Part shown: piece after piece, positions 9,801 through 21,649 of the stretch
Layout: each line of letters starts with the position of its first letter
Numbering within the stretch: the first letter of the stretch is position 1
Origin: Phyllostachys edulis
Lineage: Eukaryota > Streptophyta > Magnoliopsida > Poales > Poaceae
NCBI GenBank assembly: GCA_036346405.1
Contig: CM070546.1
Span: forward strand, 94,176,955-94,240,954
DNA: 64,000 bases
Direction of reading: 5' to 3'
Translations under genes and position numbers: made by a program
Notes under the pieces: model-generated
Databases searched by the model: none
What the model saw: only the letters and a program-made list of their open reading frames with translations
What the model was told of the DNA's origin: nothing

Positions 9801-11660
9801 TGTACCATATATAGTCAGTCCCTTTTCTAGTTCATCTGTAAAACACTTTTATGAGAAAAAAAATTAGAACAATTTTTAGTTTTTTTTTAGAACCTTTTAA
9901 TTTGGTAAAGTTAGCTAGCCCCATCTTGTCTACCTCGTTCTTGATGTACATAAGGTGAAAGAGAACATAAATCTGCTAATTAAAAATAATAACTATTTGC
10001 TGGAATTTTTCATTTTCCTTAATCACGTCCTACATACGTGCTTTTTTTAATAGAACTTTTTTGGACCATACGAGTGGTACTCATTGTCTAACATAATATG
10101 ACAGCACCAAATTAGTGGGACACACTAGATGCTGATCTCTCCACAGTTGTGGACACAACTTGCCTATGGAATGATAGATATGATATCTTTAGTAGCTTCA
10201 TGTCTCATTTTTGGCGAGCCCATGATCATATAAGCAAGCTTCAACTAATAAAAATTATTAGTAGAGCAAGAGGAACCATCGAGAGTACCAGCTCGATGGT
10301 GCATGCTAGTCTAAGGATCAGTTTTAATTACTGAATTATTACCAACTCAAGTAATTTTTGTTGTTATGACAAAAAATGCTTTGGAGTAAATATTATATTT
10401 AAAAAGTAGAAGAATAAAAAATGCTTTCGAAAATCGGCTACAACACCAAACAAAGTCTAAATAAAGGGGGAAATGGTTCATTAATTTATTCGCAGTTGAA
10501 AACCTTACCATGGCAGTGAGTGGAGACCCGTACATGAACACGTTGAGGCACGCGCATATCATTCCGACCACCATGATTCTCAAGTCTAGCTCAGTGATGG
10601 CAAATGTCGTGGCCGCGAACACGACTCCGAAAACGCCGATGTCCAACGCTGCCGCCAACTTTGCGGTCTTAACCTGCGCGAAGAGCAAAAGAACAATCAA
10701 AGACTTTCGTGCTTCTTTCAACAGTTTCCAGCATCAAGACATTGGCACCGTGATCACCGAGGAGGGTGTTTGAACTACATTCTGAAAAATCCCCTGCCCC
10801 ACCGGGCCTGACTATTTTTAAACTGTATTGGAAAAAACAAAAGAAAATTCCAATAAAAGCATAACTGAATTGAAGCAAATATGAAATAAGTAGGGCCATT
10901 TAGTTTTTTGAAAGGGAAAGAAGTGTGACCCAAAAGAAACATTCAATATAAAAGAAATGGGACTACAAAAACAATCACTACGAAAGTTTGGTGAATGAAA
11001 TTTGTTTGAACACCCTAGTTCAATGAATGGAAGAACCGGCCAATTGCAAAAAGTTGAGCGGTGACTTGATTGTGTGTAGCACATATATTAATTGTCATCA
11101 TCGATCCTGGCCGCCCTCACCCTTGTGGCATGATCGGCGGCGTAGACGAGGAAGAGCACGACGTAGATGGCCTCCATGACGGCGCCGAAGCCGTTGACGG
11201 TGGCGACGAGGATGCCGTCGGGCTTCGTGGCGCCGTAGTAGAGCCACAGCAGCGCGTTGAGCAGCGTGAAGACGTACGGCGCCGGCTCGAACTCCTCCGT
11301 CGACCCACTCCTCACGATCCTCCAGAACGTCTTGCTGCACCATGCATGCAGGCGCCCGTGTGCGGTAAGAAGAAGAAAAAATGCTCTTGTAAATGTAAGA
11401 AAAATAACTTGGGCATGCTAGCTTGCATGCTTACATAGGAGAAATGAAGACCAGAACTGAGATGATGTTGCCTGCAACATTTGGAAGAAGAAGAAAGGTT
11501 ACAACAAAGAAATCAAAGGGAGTAAGACTGTAAGAGTAACACCATTGCAGTTTTTGCAGTCTTGCAGAGATCGAGATCGAGATCGAGAGAGAGAGGGTCC
11601 TGCATGTGCACTACGTACGTACATACCTATGATGCCGATGATGAAGAGAGTGGAATCCAT
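6836..11660 (-). CDS. SWEET16: SWEET sugar transporter, clade IV type, six exons, 249 aa
   Basis: A bidirectional sugar uniporter of the SWEET (MtN3/saliva) family with seven membrane segments; clade IV members act at the vacuole membrane. Exons on the minus strand: 11627-11660, 11435-11471, 11121-11334, 10509-10673, 7466-7585 and 6836-7015. All introns are GT-AG and the joined length is 750 nt with stop. The protein starts MDSTLFIIGIIGN and contains two MtN3 repeats (about residues 6-92 and 128-212): the first with the proline in FISPIKTFW and with PYVFTLLNALLWLYYG, the second with MYGSPLTAMKTV and EYMPFFLSFFLFLNGG. Exon sizes of 37 and 120 nt are typical of the family. The hydrophilic tail has ASASLL and ends in DASSHV. 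No frame break was seen. Intron 4 is 2.9 kb and carries a SINE and a fold-back MITE. A 9.65-kb CACTA element lies 140 bp upstream of the ATG. The SWEET16 symbol is from remembered resemblance; the family call is firm. Confidence 0.93.
8434..8682 (+). mobile_element. tRNA-derived SINE in SWEET intron 4
   Basis: A 249-bp insert flanked on both sides by the perfect 11-bp duplication TACTAATGTAG (8423-8433 and 8683-8693). The body has a 22-bp direct repeat (GGTGGAGTTGTGTGTGTACG, twice), a B-box-like GGTTCAAAACT, and ends with CCTCTTGTAATAGAAAAAAT, as in grass tRNA-related SINEs. It is inserted antisense to the SWEET transcript. Confidence 0.8.
8761..9048. mobile_element. Fold-back MITE with ~105-bp inverted arms
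   Basis: The left arm (8761-8871) and right arm (about 8935-9048) are near-perfect inverted repeats: both contain TTATTAATTAA, then TTTTATTTTAAAGTTAAC, then a stretch ending in a CACGCCAC/GTGGCGTG core. The spacer is short, so the transcript of intron 4 would form a long hairpin. It has no coding capacity. The ends merge into A/T runs, so the exact boundaries and target duplication are uncertain (TTAA-type is possible). Confidence 0.75.
9049..10508. other. Rest of SWEET intron 4
   Basis: AT-rich intronic DNA between the MITE and the exon 4 donor. I see no coding region, no element ends and no tandem repeat here. Confidence 0.6.
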
Positions 11661-11800
11661 GGCAGCTGACAGACGGGCAGCTGGGAGAAGGAACGAAAAT
11701 GGTCTATAGATCGATCCAAACAGGACGCTCGATGTTGTATATGAGAGAGCCGCCGCGCGTGCGGTGCGAACTTATTGAGGAGGAGCAGGAGGAGACACAT
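11661..11800 (-). promoter_or_regulatory. Remaining proximal 5' region of the SWEET gene
   Basis: Only about 140 bp separate the SWEET start codon from the CACTA terminus. The stretch is mixed in composition and holds no clear TATA box in the minus direction; 'catatacaac' near 11730 is weak. It is probably 5' UTR plus a little core promoter. What was originally upstream now lies beyond 21453. Confidence 0.45.
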
Positions 11801-11814
11801 GACTACTGGAGGCG

Positions 11815-12215
11815 GGCTCTTTGCCGAGTGCCTGTTGCACTCGGCAAAGGCAGCTTTGCACTCGGCAAAGCCTTTGCCGAGTGCAACACTCGGCAAAGAG
11901 CCTCCGTCGAATCTCCTTTCGGTAAAGGCTGCTTTGCCGAGTGCCAAATTTCGGGCACTCGGCAAAGGCTTTGCCGAGTGCCGTGCGGGCACTCGACAAA
12001 GATTTGACGCCGTCGGTCGAAGAATTTTTTTTTTAAAAAAAAAACTCTTTGCCGAAAGTGCCACATTCGGCACTTTCGGCAAAGGGTGTTTTTTTAATTT
12101 TCTTTGCCGAGTGCAATGACCATTGCACTCGACAAAGCGTATTTTATTTTATTTTAAAACTTTCTTTGCGAGTGCAATGGTCATTGCACTCGGCAAAGCC
12201 ACCTCTAAAATTTCT
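11815..12215. repeat. Left subterminal repeat array of CACTA family B
   Basis: More than a dozen copies, in both orientations, of the 13-bp motif CTTTGCCGAGTGC with one-base variants, mostly arranged as inverted pairs around short spacers. Read-through frames on both strands here are artefacts of the motif. Confidence 0.9.
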
Positions 12216-12369
12216 TTTTTTGGTTTTTGCTTTTCCATTTAAACAACAATGCATATATATATAATAGAAACCACAATTCAACAACAATAAATTACAAACC
12301 ACATTTATATATTACAAACGACCAAATTTGTCCGAAATCCACAATTTATTACAAACCACAAGTTCATAG

Positions 12370-14663
12370 TCCACTAGTTCGATACATAGAAACTACTCAT
12401 AAGCGGCTCACGGCGATCGCGGACGTCTTGATCCGTGACGGTCCGGGTGCGGATGGCCCGACTTGCGATCTGGCGACCCTCAGACTGGTTCGGCGCGCCC
12501 GATGTCCATTGCACAAAAAGAAGATATTGCGTGGTGACAAGATAAAAATGTAAGGAGTTTAAAGAAAAGTTAAAAATTTGGCACACCTCCCACTGCGGGG
12601 CGTTTCCAAAACACGCAAGAAAAACGCCGCGAAGGCCGACAACCACATTCGACACGAAGGCCGTCACATCAACTAACCCGCACGAAGGCCCACACATCAA
12701 CAAATCCGCACGAAGGCCATCTCTAGGTTTGACACTAAGCATGAGCACGAAAAGTAAAACATACTCACCGGAGTAGACGTGGTGGTGGCTGTGGTGCAAG
12801 CGGTGTAGTGGGATCTGCCAACCTTGTTGCTCCCCAAGTTGTTGCACGAACTGAGCAAACCTTCTTCTTTGGCCTCAACGACTTGTAGCCTCGGCGCTCG
12901 GCCTCCGCTCGGCCCGCTCAGCCTTGCTCGGCTTCACGGGCCTCTGCTGGGCCGGTTCTTTGCTGACTCGACTGCAACATTTGACCCCAATGTTTCAATA
13001 TTGCGAGCTAAGGAACGTAAAAGTCAAAGAACGAAATGAAATCGGAATACTTACAGGTGCCGCCATCGTTGTCGTGCCGTTGGCTTATGGGCACGCTAGA
13101 GCTCGTGCTTTCATTGCTCGGAGGCGGTTCGAGGAGGAGTAGAGCCCGTGTTGAGGACGCCGTCGCCAAGCCAGAACCGCCCATGCTTCTTGCCTTCCCC
13201 CACCCGCATCACGATCTCAGGATCAAGGCGCTCCTCGGTCCTCGGATCGTAGGCCGGCCCGTAGACTGACCTTGCCGCCTCCGTGTAAGAAGTGAGGCGG
13301 GTGTGGACGCTGGAGTTGGTGTACGCCTCTGGGCCCTTGTCCGGGTTGTACTCGATGTTGGACCTTGCCGCCCATGTGGGCGGAGCAACGCCGTGAGTTG
13401 GCCAATTGGTCGCCACCGTGCGCCGCCGATGCGAAAAGACAACAACATGTGGTTAGAAATCATGCGAGAATTGGCGGCTAGATTAGACAAATGGTGCGGA
13501 CTTACATATGTCTTTGCATACTTCTTGAGGCCGGGCCTGCGATGGTGAGGGCACTGCATCGGCTCGCTGGTCGCTTTTCTCCTGGTGCCCCTTCTGCCAG
13601 TCCGCGTCCAGCCATTTCTCCACTATAGCAGCCCAGCAATCGGGGTGGGTGGCGCACCAGCTTGGAATCGCCTACAAGCCATCAGAAGATCAAATTAGGC
13701 ATAGTTAATCTCAAAATAAATCAACAGGAGATGTTTTCTATTTACCAGAGGTCTTGCTCCTTGTCGAGAATCTCTGCATCTCCTCGCTTTGTGTTTTGTT
13801 GATTCTTCTATTACGGTAGGTGGCGTTGTAGTCAACGTCTTTGGGCGGAGGCGGCCTCGTAATACAAGTCCGAGACACGCCTTTTACAGAAGCGTAAGCC
13901 ACGATCGCCCTTGCCTCTGGCGGTACCGGCATCTGAAGAAGTCTGCATAAAGACACGATGTATCCATTATTTTATTTGAAGAATGTCCAATGAATGCAAT
14001 GAATTGAGGCTTACCCACAACTCAAAATCACCCGATCCGCCAAGTTTACATGCGAACATCGGTGGCGACGAGGCGTAGTGGTCGAACGAGGGTACCTCTG
14101 GGTCCTCATCCTCGGCGTCCACACGGGCCGAAGTGTTCCTGCACGAAGTCGAGGATCCCATTGACATTGCGGCGGGACCCCTCCTCCACAAGCATCCGGT
14201 TCTGCACAAGTGATCCCATTGACATTAGCTCTTATTATGATTTTTCAACATATCAAATGAAGAACATATGAAGTTACTTACTTATCCCCTCGGGTGCAAT
14301 CGATGGGGCGGCGTTAAGGTGCAATCGGTCGCCGGGGAGCCGGGACCTCGCAAGTAGGGTTTCGGCGATTGAGGAAGTCGAACCCCTCCCTCCTCGGACG
14401 TGTGGAACCCCTCCTCGGAGCCAGCGTCTGCAGCAGGCGTCGTCGTACATCTGCGGACCGCATCCTCGCCCATCAGTGGGCGGAGGGACGTCGTCGTCCC
14501 TAGAAGTCTTGAGAGCCAAGGTCGTGGTTAGTCGGCGGCTCACTTTGGGCTCTGCCCCTCGACCTCCTCTGCCTCTCTGGCGTCTCGCCTCCGTGTCCTC
14601 GGTAGGTGGCGTGTCCCTCGGTCTCGAGTAAGTCGATTGACACCTCCTAGTGGGCCCCATCAC
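12370..14663 (-). pseudogene. TNPA-like second transposase gene of CACTA family B (Transposase_24 type), decayed
   Basis: On the minus strand, several frames together resemble the plant Ptta/En/Spm family, whose product binds the subterminal repeats. The clearest piece is 13111-13416, with SYTEAARSVYGPAYD and EIVMRVGEGKKHGRFW, the conserved tail of that domain. The segment at 12780-12960 gives a charged coil followed by QLGEQQGWQIPLHRLHH, as at the C terminus. The piece at 13967-14209 contains VPSFDHYASSPPMFACK. The frames are not continuous and no full set of splice sites could be worked out, so this is probably inactive. It ends just inside the left subterminal array, as expected. Confidence 0.7.
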
Positions 14664-14826
14664 CGCAATTAAAAAGAATAAACCGATATTAGTGCGGATA
14701 AGCGAGAAGTACTTAGCAAGGGATGCAAAATAAAGAAAATGTAATTACAAAATAACATAGTATTACATGTATTTCTAATATTCTTCATGATAGGGATTAT
14801 CGGGACGATAGGTATCGTCATCACTA

Positions 14827-17800
14827 TCAAGAGCCTCCAAATAAATCAATGACCTCATCCTCATTGCTATCATTGTCAAGTACAAGTCCGTCAAGCATTT
14901 TCAAGTCTCTCGGATCATGCACCTCATCTGCAGCTTCCTCGTCAACAACCCATTCCTCGTCTACTTCCATTTCAATCTCTCCGGTTAAGTCTATCTCAAG
15001 CATCCCTGGTAGCCCCTCGTCTTGTTGATAGAACTCCCCGTCATGCGTGGGTGGGTTCAAGTTGTAATCATCATCGTTTGGGGGAGGACATTTACCATGT
15101 GGTGATACCTTGTGCACAATATACCAACCCTGAAGACGTGGGTCGGTTTTGCAAGCATATGGACAATAATAAACTTGCCTGGCTTGTTGAGCCACAATAT
15201 AGACATCATCTCCTGGATAGAAGGAATCCTGTCTAGTTTCGACTATCCCAAATTTAGGGGACTTTTTCGATACTGCAGGATCAAACCACTGGCATTTGAA
15301 TATGACTGGCTTAGGTGCTTTTTCACCATGGAATTCGAGCTCGTATATTTCTTCAACTGTGCCATAATAGTCCTCCTGCTCCTCGCCGGGCGTAACTACT
15401 CCGGGCGTAAATACTCCGGTATTGGTGGTCCTTGGATTGGGCCGACTCTTCTCGTAGCTTGTTGTGTGAAAGCGATATCCATTCACGTCATAAGCGTTAA
15501 ATGACGAGACCTTATAGTCAAAGCCTCTGGCCACTTGTCGTAATTCGACACTTATAGACAAATCACTTTGGCACTGCAAGCTCAAGCAAGAGAGAAATGA
15601 AATTAGGCAACTAGGAGCATAAAATTGAAACGACCTAAGTTGGTCGGAAGGTACCTTTCTTTGGAACCATGTAATGAAATCGAGCGAACCATGTTGAAGA
15701 AGGGTCTCGTTCATGGTCGGAAGGTGGCCTTGAAAGATGCCAGTATTGATCAAAAAATTCCCTGCACCGACAAGCAACAAGGTTGTTGGATGCAGAAAAT
15801 TTACGGAGTATGTAACAAGTTCGTTGAGAACTTACCCCTGATACTTATCGACTTCGTCAAGGTTAGTCAACACGTGAGAGCATGATCTTGCGCCACTCTT
15901 CATTGGTCGACCTCTTTTTGGCGCTCCACTTGATCTCCGTGTTGCCCTTTGAATAGGCCGAGGTCGATTCATTTTCGTCCTCGTTATAACGAGGGGTGGG
16001 TTATACTGCGCTAGGAAGCTTCTCACTATAGTACAATGTTGTAAGTTTGACACCTCCTCACGAATGAATGCCTCGCTATGGAAGCCTCAATCTGCCTTTG
16101 TTTCCACATTTACGCGAGCAGGTCTTTAGACATCTCTCGATTGGATAGCACCAACGGTTCAAGACAGGCCCCCATTCGTACCTCGTTAAGGAGGTGCAAA
16201 ATCAAATCTTTGCATCGACAAGAAAAAGCGGTGGAAAGATCTTCTCCAACTTACGAGCAACTCGGGTGCCGTTTTCCAACTCCTCAACCACTTTCAGAGA
16301 TATCTCCTTGGCACAAAGCTGGCGGAAGAAAAAGCTCAGCTCTGCCAGCACCTTCCAGACATGCTCAGGGACGTAGCCTCGAACCATCGACGGAAGAAGC
16401 CGCTCAATCCATATGTGGAAGTCATGACTCTTCATCCCTAAGACTCGGCCAGTATCTGGGTTCGCTCCCCTCCTCAGATTCGCTGCAAACCCATCAGGGA
16501 AACTTAACGTCTGCATCCATTGTATCACTTCCGTCCTGTGCTTCTTTTCCAAGACGTAATCGGCCTTAGGCCTTTTCCATGGTTTGCCGTCTCTTGGAGG
16601 CAGCATCTGCAGCTTTGGTCTGTCGCATAGTGTTGCCATGTCTACTCTGGCCTTAGGGTTGTCCTTTGTCTTGTCAGAAATGTCCATGAGTGTTGCCCAA
16701 AGTGCTTCGGCGACATTCTTCTCAGTGTGCATTACATCTATGTTATGTGGAAGGAGAAGGTCATCAAAATAGGGAAGCCTCTCCAATCCCGACTTATGAG
16801 TCCACATATGTTCCACACCATAGCCCACAAAGCGATCTTTGTTTGGATTATCTTTCTTTGGATTAACTTTCTTTCTTTTACCCTTCTTTGGATTATCTTT
16901 CTGCCACAAGAACACGAGAGCATCTATCGAGCATGAACACAGGCACTAGTCATCTTCTCGAGGTGCAGGTCGGTCACCGTGACACCTTCGTGAAGTTCTT
17001 GGTGTCTCCTCTGAATGCATGGTCAAGAGGGAGGAACTGTCGATGCTTGTCGAGCAGCGAGAACTTCCCACCCTTCTTCAACCAAATGAATCAGAGAGTT
17101 GCCTTGCATCTGGGGCATGGAAACTTCCGTGGACACACCGGTAGCGAATATCCCATACGCCAGAAGTCATGCATGGAGATCTTGGTACCAAACATACATT
17201 CGAAGTTCTTCTTTGTAGCTCGATCGTAAGTCCATCGCCTTCATTCCAAGCCTTGATCAATTCATCATAAGCAGTGCATGTACACACCCATTTTGTTTCG
17301 GGTGTCGGGAATTATCAACGTCAAGAATATGTTTTGCCGTTGAAGTAGGGCCCTGGGGAGATTGAGGAATAGCGAACACGGGCCAACAAGTGTATGGGGC
17401 CGACATCATTCCATAAGTTGAACCCATCCGTTGCCGGTATAACACGTACATTACGGCCTCTTCATCTTTGCCACGATGGTTGCCATTAAAGCTTTTCCAT
17501 GCTTCACCATCTGCTGGATGTACCATCTTGTCGGGATTGTATCGAGCGCCATTCTTGTGCCATGTCATACATTTCATGGACTCCTCGGACATGAATAGCC
17601 GTTGGAGCCTCGGTATGATCGGAAGGTGTCTTAGGACTTTCATGGGGATGTCCTCATTCGCTCCTTCTTTCCATCACCTTTGTCTACCTCCACATACCTA
17701 GAGGATTTACACTTTGGGCGAGACTTTGCATCCTTGTGTTCTTCCCTAAATAGGGCGCACCCTTCGGACAACAATGTATCTGCTCATCGGCATCTTGATG

Positions 17801-18406
17801 CAAGAGTCTCGTTGACTTCGTACAAGCCTTTCGGCGGATGATGACCCTCGAGCGACCCCAATAATTGCCATCATAGCATCGGCGGTGCTCGAGTCATGTT
17901 GTCTTTGGGACTTCAACCCCATGGCGGCCAATGGCATCCAGGTTGAGAAACCGTTGTCTTCTCATGTAGGACCTTCATGCCAATCCAACATGGCCAAGAA
18001 CGCCTTAGCGCTTGGCTCGCTCCTCCTCCTCATCCTCTGCTTTCGTCCTCCGTGGGCCGTTCAAAGAACGTCGCATCCTCATAGTCACCTAACCATCCAC
18101 GGTACCCGTGCCACCGTCAAATGCCTCCAGCGTCGTCTCACGGCCTCCTCTCTAGGGCGATAGGCTTCACCATGGGACACCCACCGGTATAGTTTAGCAT
18201 AAATCCATACTTGCAAAGATCTTTTCGCACCATGACTTCCCTTGTTTTTCTTTTCTTGTTTTCACATTGGTCGCGAGGACGAGCGTGTCTCCGCTCCCTT
18301 AGTTGCCTTAAATGCATGGTCCAAGAATTTCTCGATCTTATCCATCCATTCACGGGTGATTTGAGCTGACTTGGGCGTCCGTGTACATCCACTCACGGTT
18401 ATCCAT
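14827..18406 (-). pseudogene. TNP2-like transposase gene of CACTA family B, frameshifted
   Basis: This would be the catalytic transposase. The start at 18406 gives MDNREWMYTDAQVSSN, the transposase-associated domain; an extra base near 18357 breaks the frame, and the domain continues with CENKKRKTREVMV and LCKYGFMLNYT. The core follows at 17257-17643 (HLPIIPRLQRLFMSEESMK; NPDKMVHPADGEAWK; PYTCWPVFAIP) and 16202-16915 (PHNIDVMHTEKNVAEAL; GMKSHDFHIWIERLLP), matching the TNP2 and DUF4218 regions. The C-terminal part at 14827-15560 matches DUF4216 (NAYDVNGYRFHT; IFKCQWFDP; VYYCPYACKTDPR) and ends in an acidic tail. Several frame changes between these blocks mean that no full-length protein is made. 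Confidence 0.88.
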
Positions 18407-20413
18407 CCTCTAGCATATACAAAGATGCGGGTTTTAGCAATCCAAAATTACTCCACATAGAAAGTAGTAAAATACCAAAGCACTCAATAATAAGGTTGAA
18501 GGTAAAAAAACGCTAATCAAAGGCGGTGTGTCCCTAGGAGGAAGGCACACAATTTTCACCAACATATCCACTCTAGTAGAGAAAAAAACTGATTAATGGT
18601 GCTCAAGACCGGTGGTATGCTAATGACCGAGTGAAGACCATTTACACTCGCGATATCGAAATTGTATTATAGAACATTCAGTATCATCATGTGCACTAAC
18701 TACATGTAGTCATATTTGATATCAATATATCCGGTCTTCCAAGTCATATGGTTGTCACAAATTTTCCAAGATGCAACTAGCCCAACTAAAAGCGACACCA
18801 GTTCCAAAGTATAACTATCCTAACAAAAGCGATACAAATTCCATAATATAACGGTCGTAGTTCCTAAGCTGAAAGCAAAGAATGAATATATATGCCAAGT
18901 AGCTCCCATAATGAATTGACCTTATTGGTGCACTACTATGGTATTAATGCAAAGTGGCTTTGGATAAGCTGAAAGAAGTCCAAAAACTTGGTGCCTATCT
19001 GAAATCTGAACTTGATCCTAGTTAAATTTTGTTAGGCAACATGAGACGGACCTATGTCACCAAGTGAAATATGAGTCTCTCTATCCATTTGAAGTCGCTT
19101 GAGAAGAAACTCAAAATAGACAAATCTGAGGCCTAAATTAGACCTAGGTGAATTGTGTTAGAAACCATAGCGAGTGATTTTGCAAAGCGATACATGAATT
19201 CGGGTGGAGGAATTACAAACGAACTCAAATAGCAAGACATGGGTACACTCAATAACAGATTTGGAGAGCCTGTTGCAAATTTATGAATATACACTATTAG
19301 AAACCTATGGCATTACCATCACCTCAATATAGGTTAAGCGAAACCCTATTCTTGATGCGGCCTGATGAGGGAGAATTTGTCAATCTTCTCCAACAAGCGA
19401 AACACTATCTATCATTCCCTAATTTGTGGTGAGCTAAATGTATGCAGTCAGCAAGGAAAAAAAGGATCATGTTGCTATCATTACGATGGCGGTGCCGGCG
19501 AAGCGCTGGCGGCGCGGCGAACGGCGAGGATCGTGAAGCTTACCTTCGGTAGCGAGCGTCGCATTCCAACAAATGGATTAAGCTTGCCCATCACAGATCT
19601 ACTCGAGATTGTTTCGGTCATCATCTTATTTTTTGCCTGAGTCGATTTGGCATTTACATGTTGCGATCCGCTCACGAAAAAAGCAAGAAAAAGTGCATAC
19701 TCTATATCTGAGGCGATTTGGAGAACACTACACCAAGAACCAAAAACCCATAAAAATCGCATTGCAAATCGTGACAACATCTCCATCGGCGGTCTACACT
19801 ACGGCAAGAATCTTAGGCATCAAGCTCATCAATAATGAGCGAGCACCATGATGGACACGTAATAAAGCAGAGTATTTCACGAGCAGGCGGCGGAATGTGG
19901 CGTGATGTAATAATCCGGTGTGGATTGCAAAAAAGCGAAAGGATTGATCGCACATAGGTGTTGAGCCGCTGTGGTGAAGAAGTTGTTGTGCTTGAAGTGA
20001 ATGCAGAACACGTCGCGCGAAGGTGGAGGATCCTACACGAAAAGCTATTGTTGCGGGGCCCCAAGAGATGACCCGTCAGTACGGCTCGCTTCACCGTGGT
20101 CGTCGTCTTGGGCGAACGGCGGCAATGGCAGCGCGTCGATGGCGGCCGTGGCGAAGTGGAAAGCGAAGCCATGGCAGCGGGCAAGCAGCCAGCCGCAATG
20201 CCGGCCTTGCTGGCAGGCCTTGGCCTTGCCAACAGCGGCCGTCGTCGTGGCCGCGTGCCAGCCGGTAAGCAATGGCAGCCATGGTAAGGCGTGGTGGAGC
20301 CAGTGGTAAGAAATGGCCTTGTGCGGCGTGTGTGTCGCGTGTGTCGTGTGTTGTGTGGAGTGAGTGAGTGTGTGTGCCCACATTTAGTTAGGGTTTCCCC
20401 TTTGCAGTCTTTG
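18407..20413. other. Upstream interior of CACTA family B
   Basis: Non-coding interior between the TNP2 start and the right subterminal array. The region 18420-19350 is AT-rich with no recognisable motif. A GC-rich stretch at 20000-20300 opens long frames on both strands, but none has a known domain and the compositional bias explains them. It may be the transposon promoter and 5' UTR. Confidence 0.5.
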
Positions 20414-21453
20414 GTAGGTGGCACTCGGCAAAACTTTATTTTTAAAAATTTCTTTCTTAGAGTGCCACTTCACGCCACTCGGCAAAGGACCTCTTCTTAG
20501 AGTGCGGTAGGCGCTCGGCAAATTTTTTTTTTTTGTTTTTTTGCCCCATTATTTTTTGCAGCCTTAATATATTATTTAAAACTCCATGTTCAAATTTGGG
20601 ACAATTTTGACTTTTTTCTATATTTACGTTAGTTTTTTTGTTTAGTTGAATTTTATGGAATATTTCAAATTTGAGCTGGTGCATGGAATAATCGAATTTG
20701 GTCATTCAAAAATGATATTCATGATATTTGGTGTATGTTGAGGCCGTATCCGAGGAACTCACATGAAATTTCGAGCATCTTGTTGGCGTAACATGGCGAG
20801 GTACTGCGAGGAAAAGTGTATTTAAATTATATAAAATCGAGCGAAGTCGAAAATAGCGAAACTTATCGAGGCGTCGTGTTATCATATATAGAGTCTATGG
20901 TAAAAAATTGAGAAGGTTTTGAGCAAGTTGCGGCGTCGGATGCCTAAAACCCGGACATCTCGCATGTGATCATGTGGAGATGTGCAGGTTCAAACATCGT
21001 TAACAAAAAGTCAAACCTGTCAAAAAAACAAAAAAATGGGTCAAAAAAAAAAAAAAAAAAAATTGCCGAGTCTTGCCTGGCGCTCTAAGAGAGAGGTCCT
21101 TGTCGAAAGTGCCGAAGTGGCACTCTGAAAGAAGGATCTTTACCGAGTCTGGGAATTGGCACTCGGCAAAAATTTTTAAAAAAAATTTGGCGTGGGCGGG
21201 CTCGGCCGTCAAGGGCCATTTTTTTGCCGAGTCACTCTTTGCAGTGTTGCACTCGGCAAGAGGGCTTTTGCCGAGTCTTGCCCTTGCCGAGTCTTGGGCA
21301 CTCTGAGGCACTCGGCAAAGCCACTCTTTGCCGAGTGCTAGACTTTCTGAAGTGCCACCCGACTGGCACTCGGCAAAGAGTGGCCACGAGAGTGCCGATT
21401 TTGGCACTCGGCAAAGCTAGCGGCACTCGGCAAATCTGCGTTCTCCCGTAGTG
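20414..21453. repeat. Right subterminal repeat array of CACTA family B
   Basis: Copies of GCACTCGGCAAAG/CTTTGCCGAGTGC cluster at 20414-20525 and again, densely, at 21064-21435, ending in the terminus at 21453. The AT-rich stretch between (20526-21060) has no motif copies. Confidence 0.85.
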
Positions 21454-21649
21454 ACAGGACGAGCCCGTCTTGTCTTTGTATGAGAGAGATCTGATGCAAT
21501 TTAAGCAGCTGCTTGCGGGTGGCCATATATATCATCATGTGAAATGGCATCTCTTGATCAATGTTGCGATCATGCAGTGAGAACATCTGAACAATTATTA
21601 CGTCTGAGGCGGTCCTCGTGTAACACATGAATTTTTTTCCGAAGGAAAC
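21454..21649 (-). promoter_or_regulatory. Possible displaced upstream region of the SWEET gene
   Basis: Short unique DNA between the CACTA end and the LINE. If the CACTA inserted in the SWEET promoter, this is the next original upstream sequence. It has a TATA-like 'ccatatatatc' near 21520. This is an inference from position only. Confidence 0.3.

Larger units (their letters stand above)
11801..21453 (-). mobile_element. CACTA transposon (family B), 9.65 kb, autonomous type but decayed
   Basis: The right end on the minus strand reads CACTACGGGAGAACGCAGA. The left end reads GACTACTGGAGGCGGG, the same terminus with the first base and some others changed. Both ends are lined with many copies of CTTTGCCGAGTGC / GCACTCGGCAAAG (11815-12215 and 20414-21453), the subterminal repeats of this superfamily. 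Inside, two gene remnants are read on the minus strand, TNP2-like (14827-18406) and TNPA-like (12370-14663), in the usual order. The 3-bp flanks CAT and ACA do not match, so the target duplication has decayed or an end is displaced. The element separates the SWEET gene from its upstream DNA. Confidence 0.88.

Noticed and set aside
11089..11343. Extra open frames overlapping SWEET exon 3
   Set aside because: Shadow frames of the real exon, whose frame matches the SWEET family.
20001..20424. Several long overlapping frames on both strands in GC-rich DNA
   Set aside because: Interior of the family B CACTA; frames in at least five phases at once point to composition bias, not genes.
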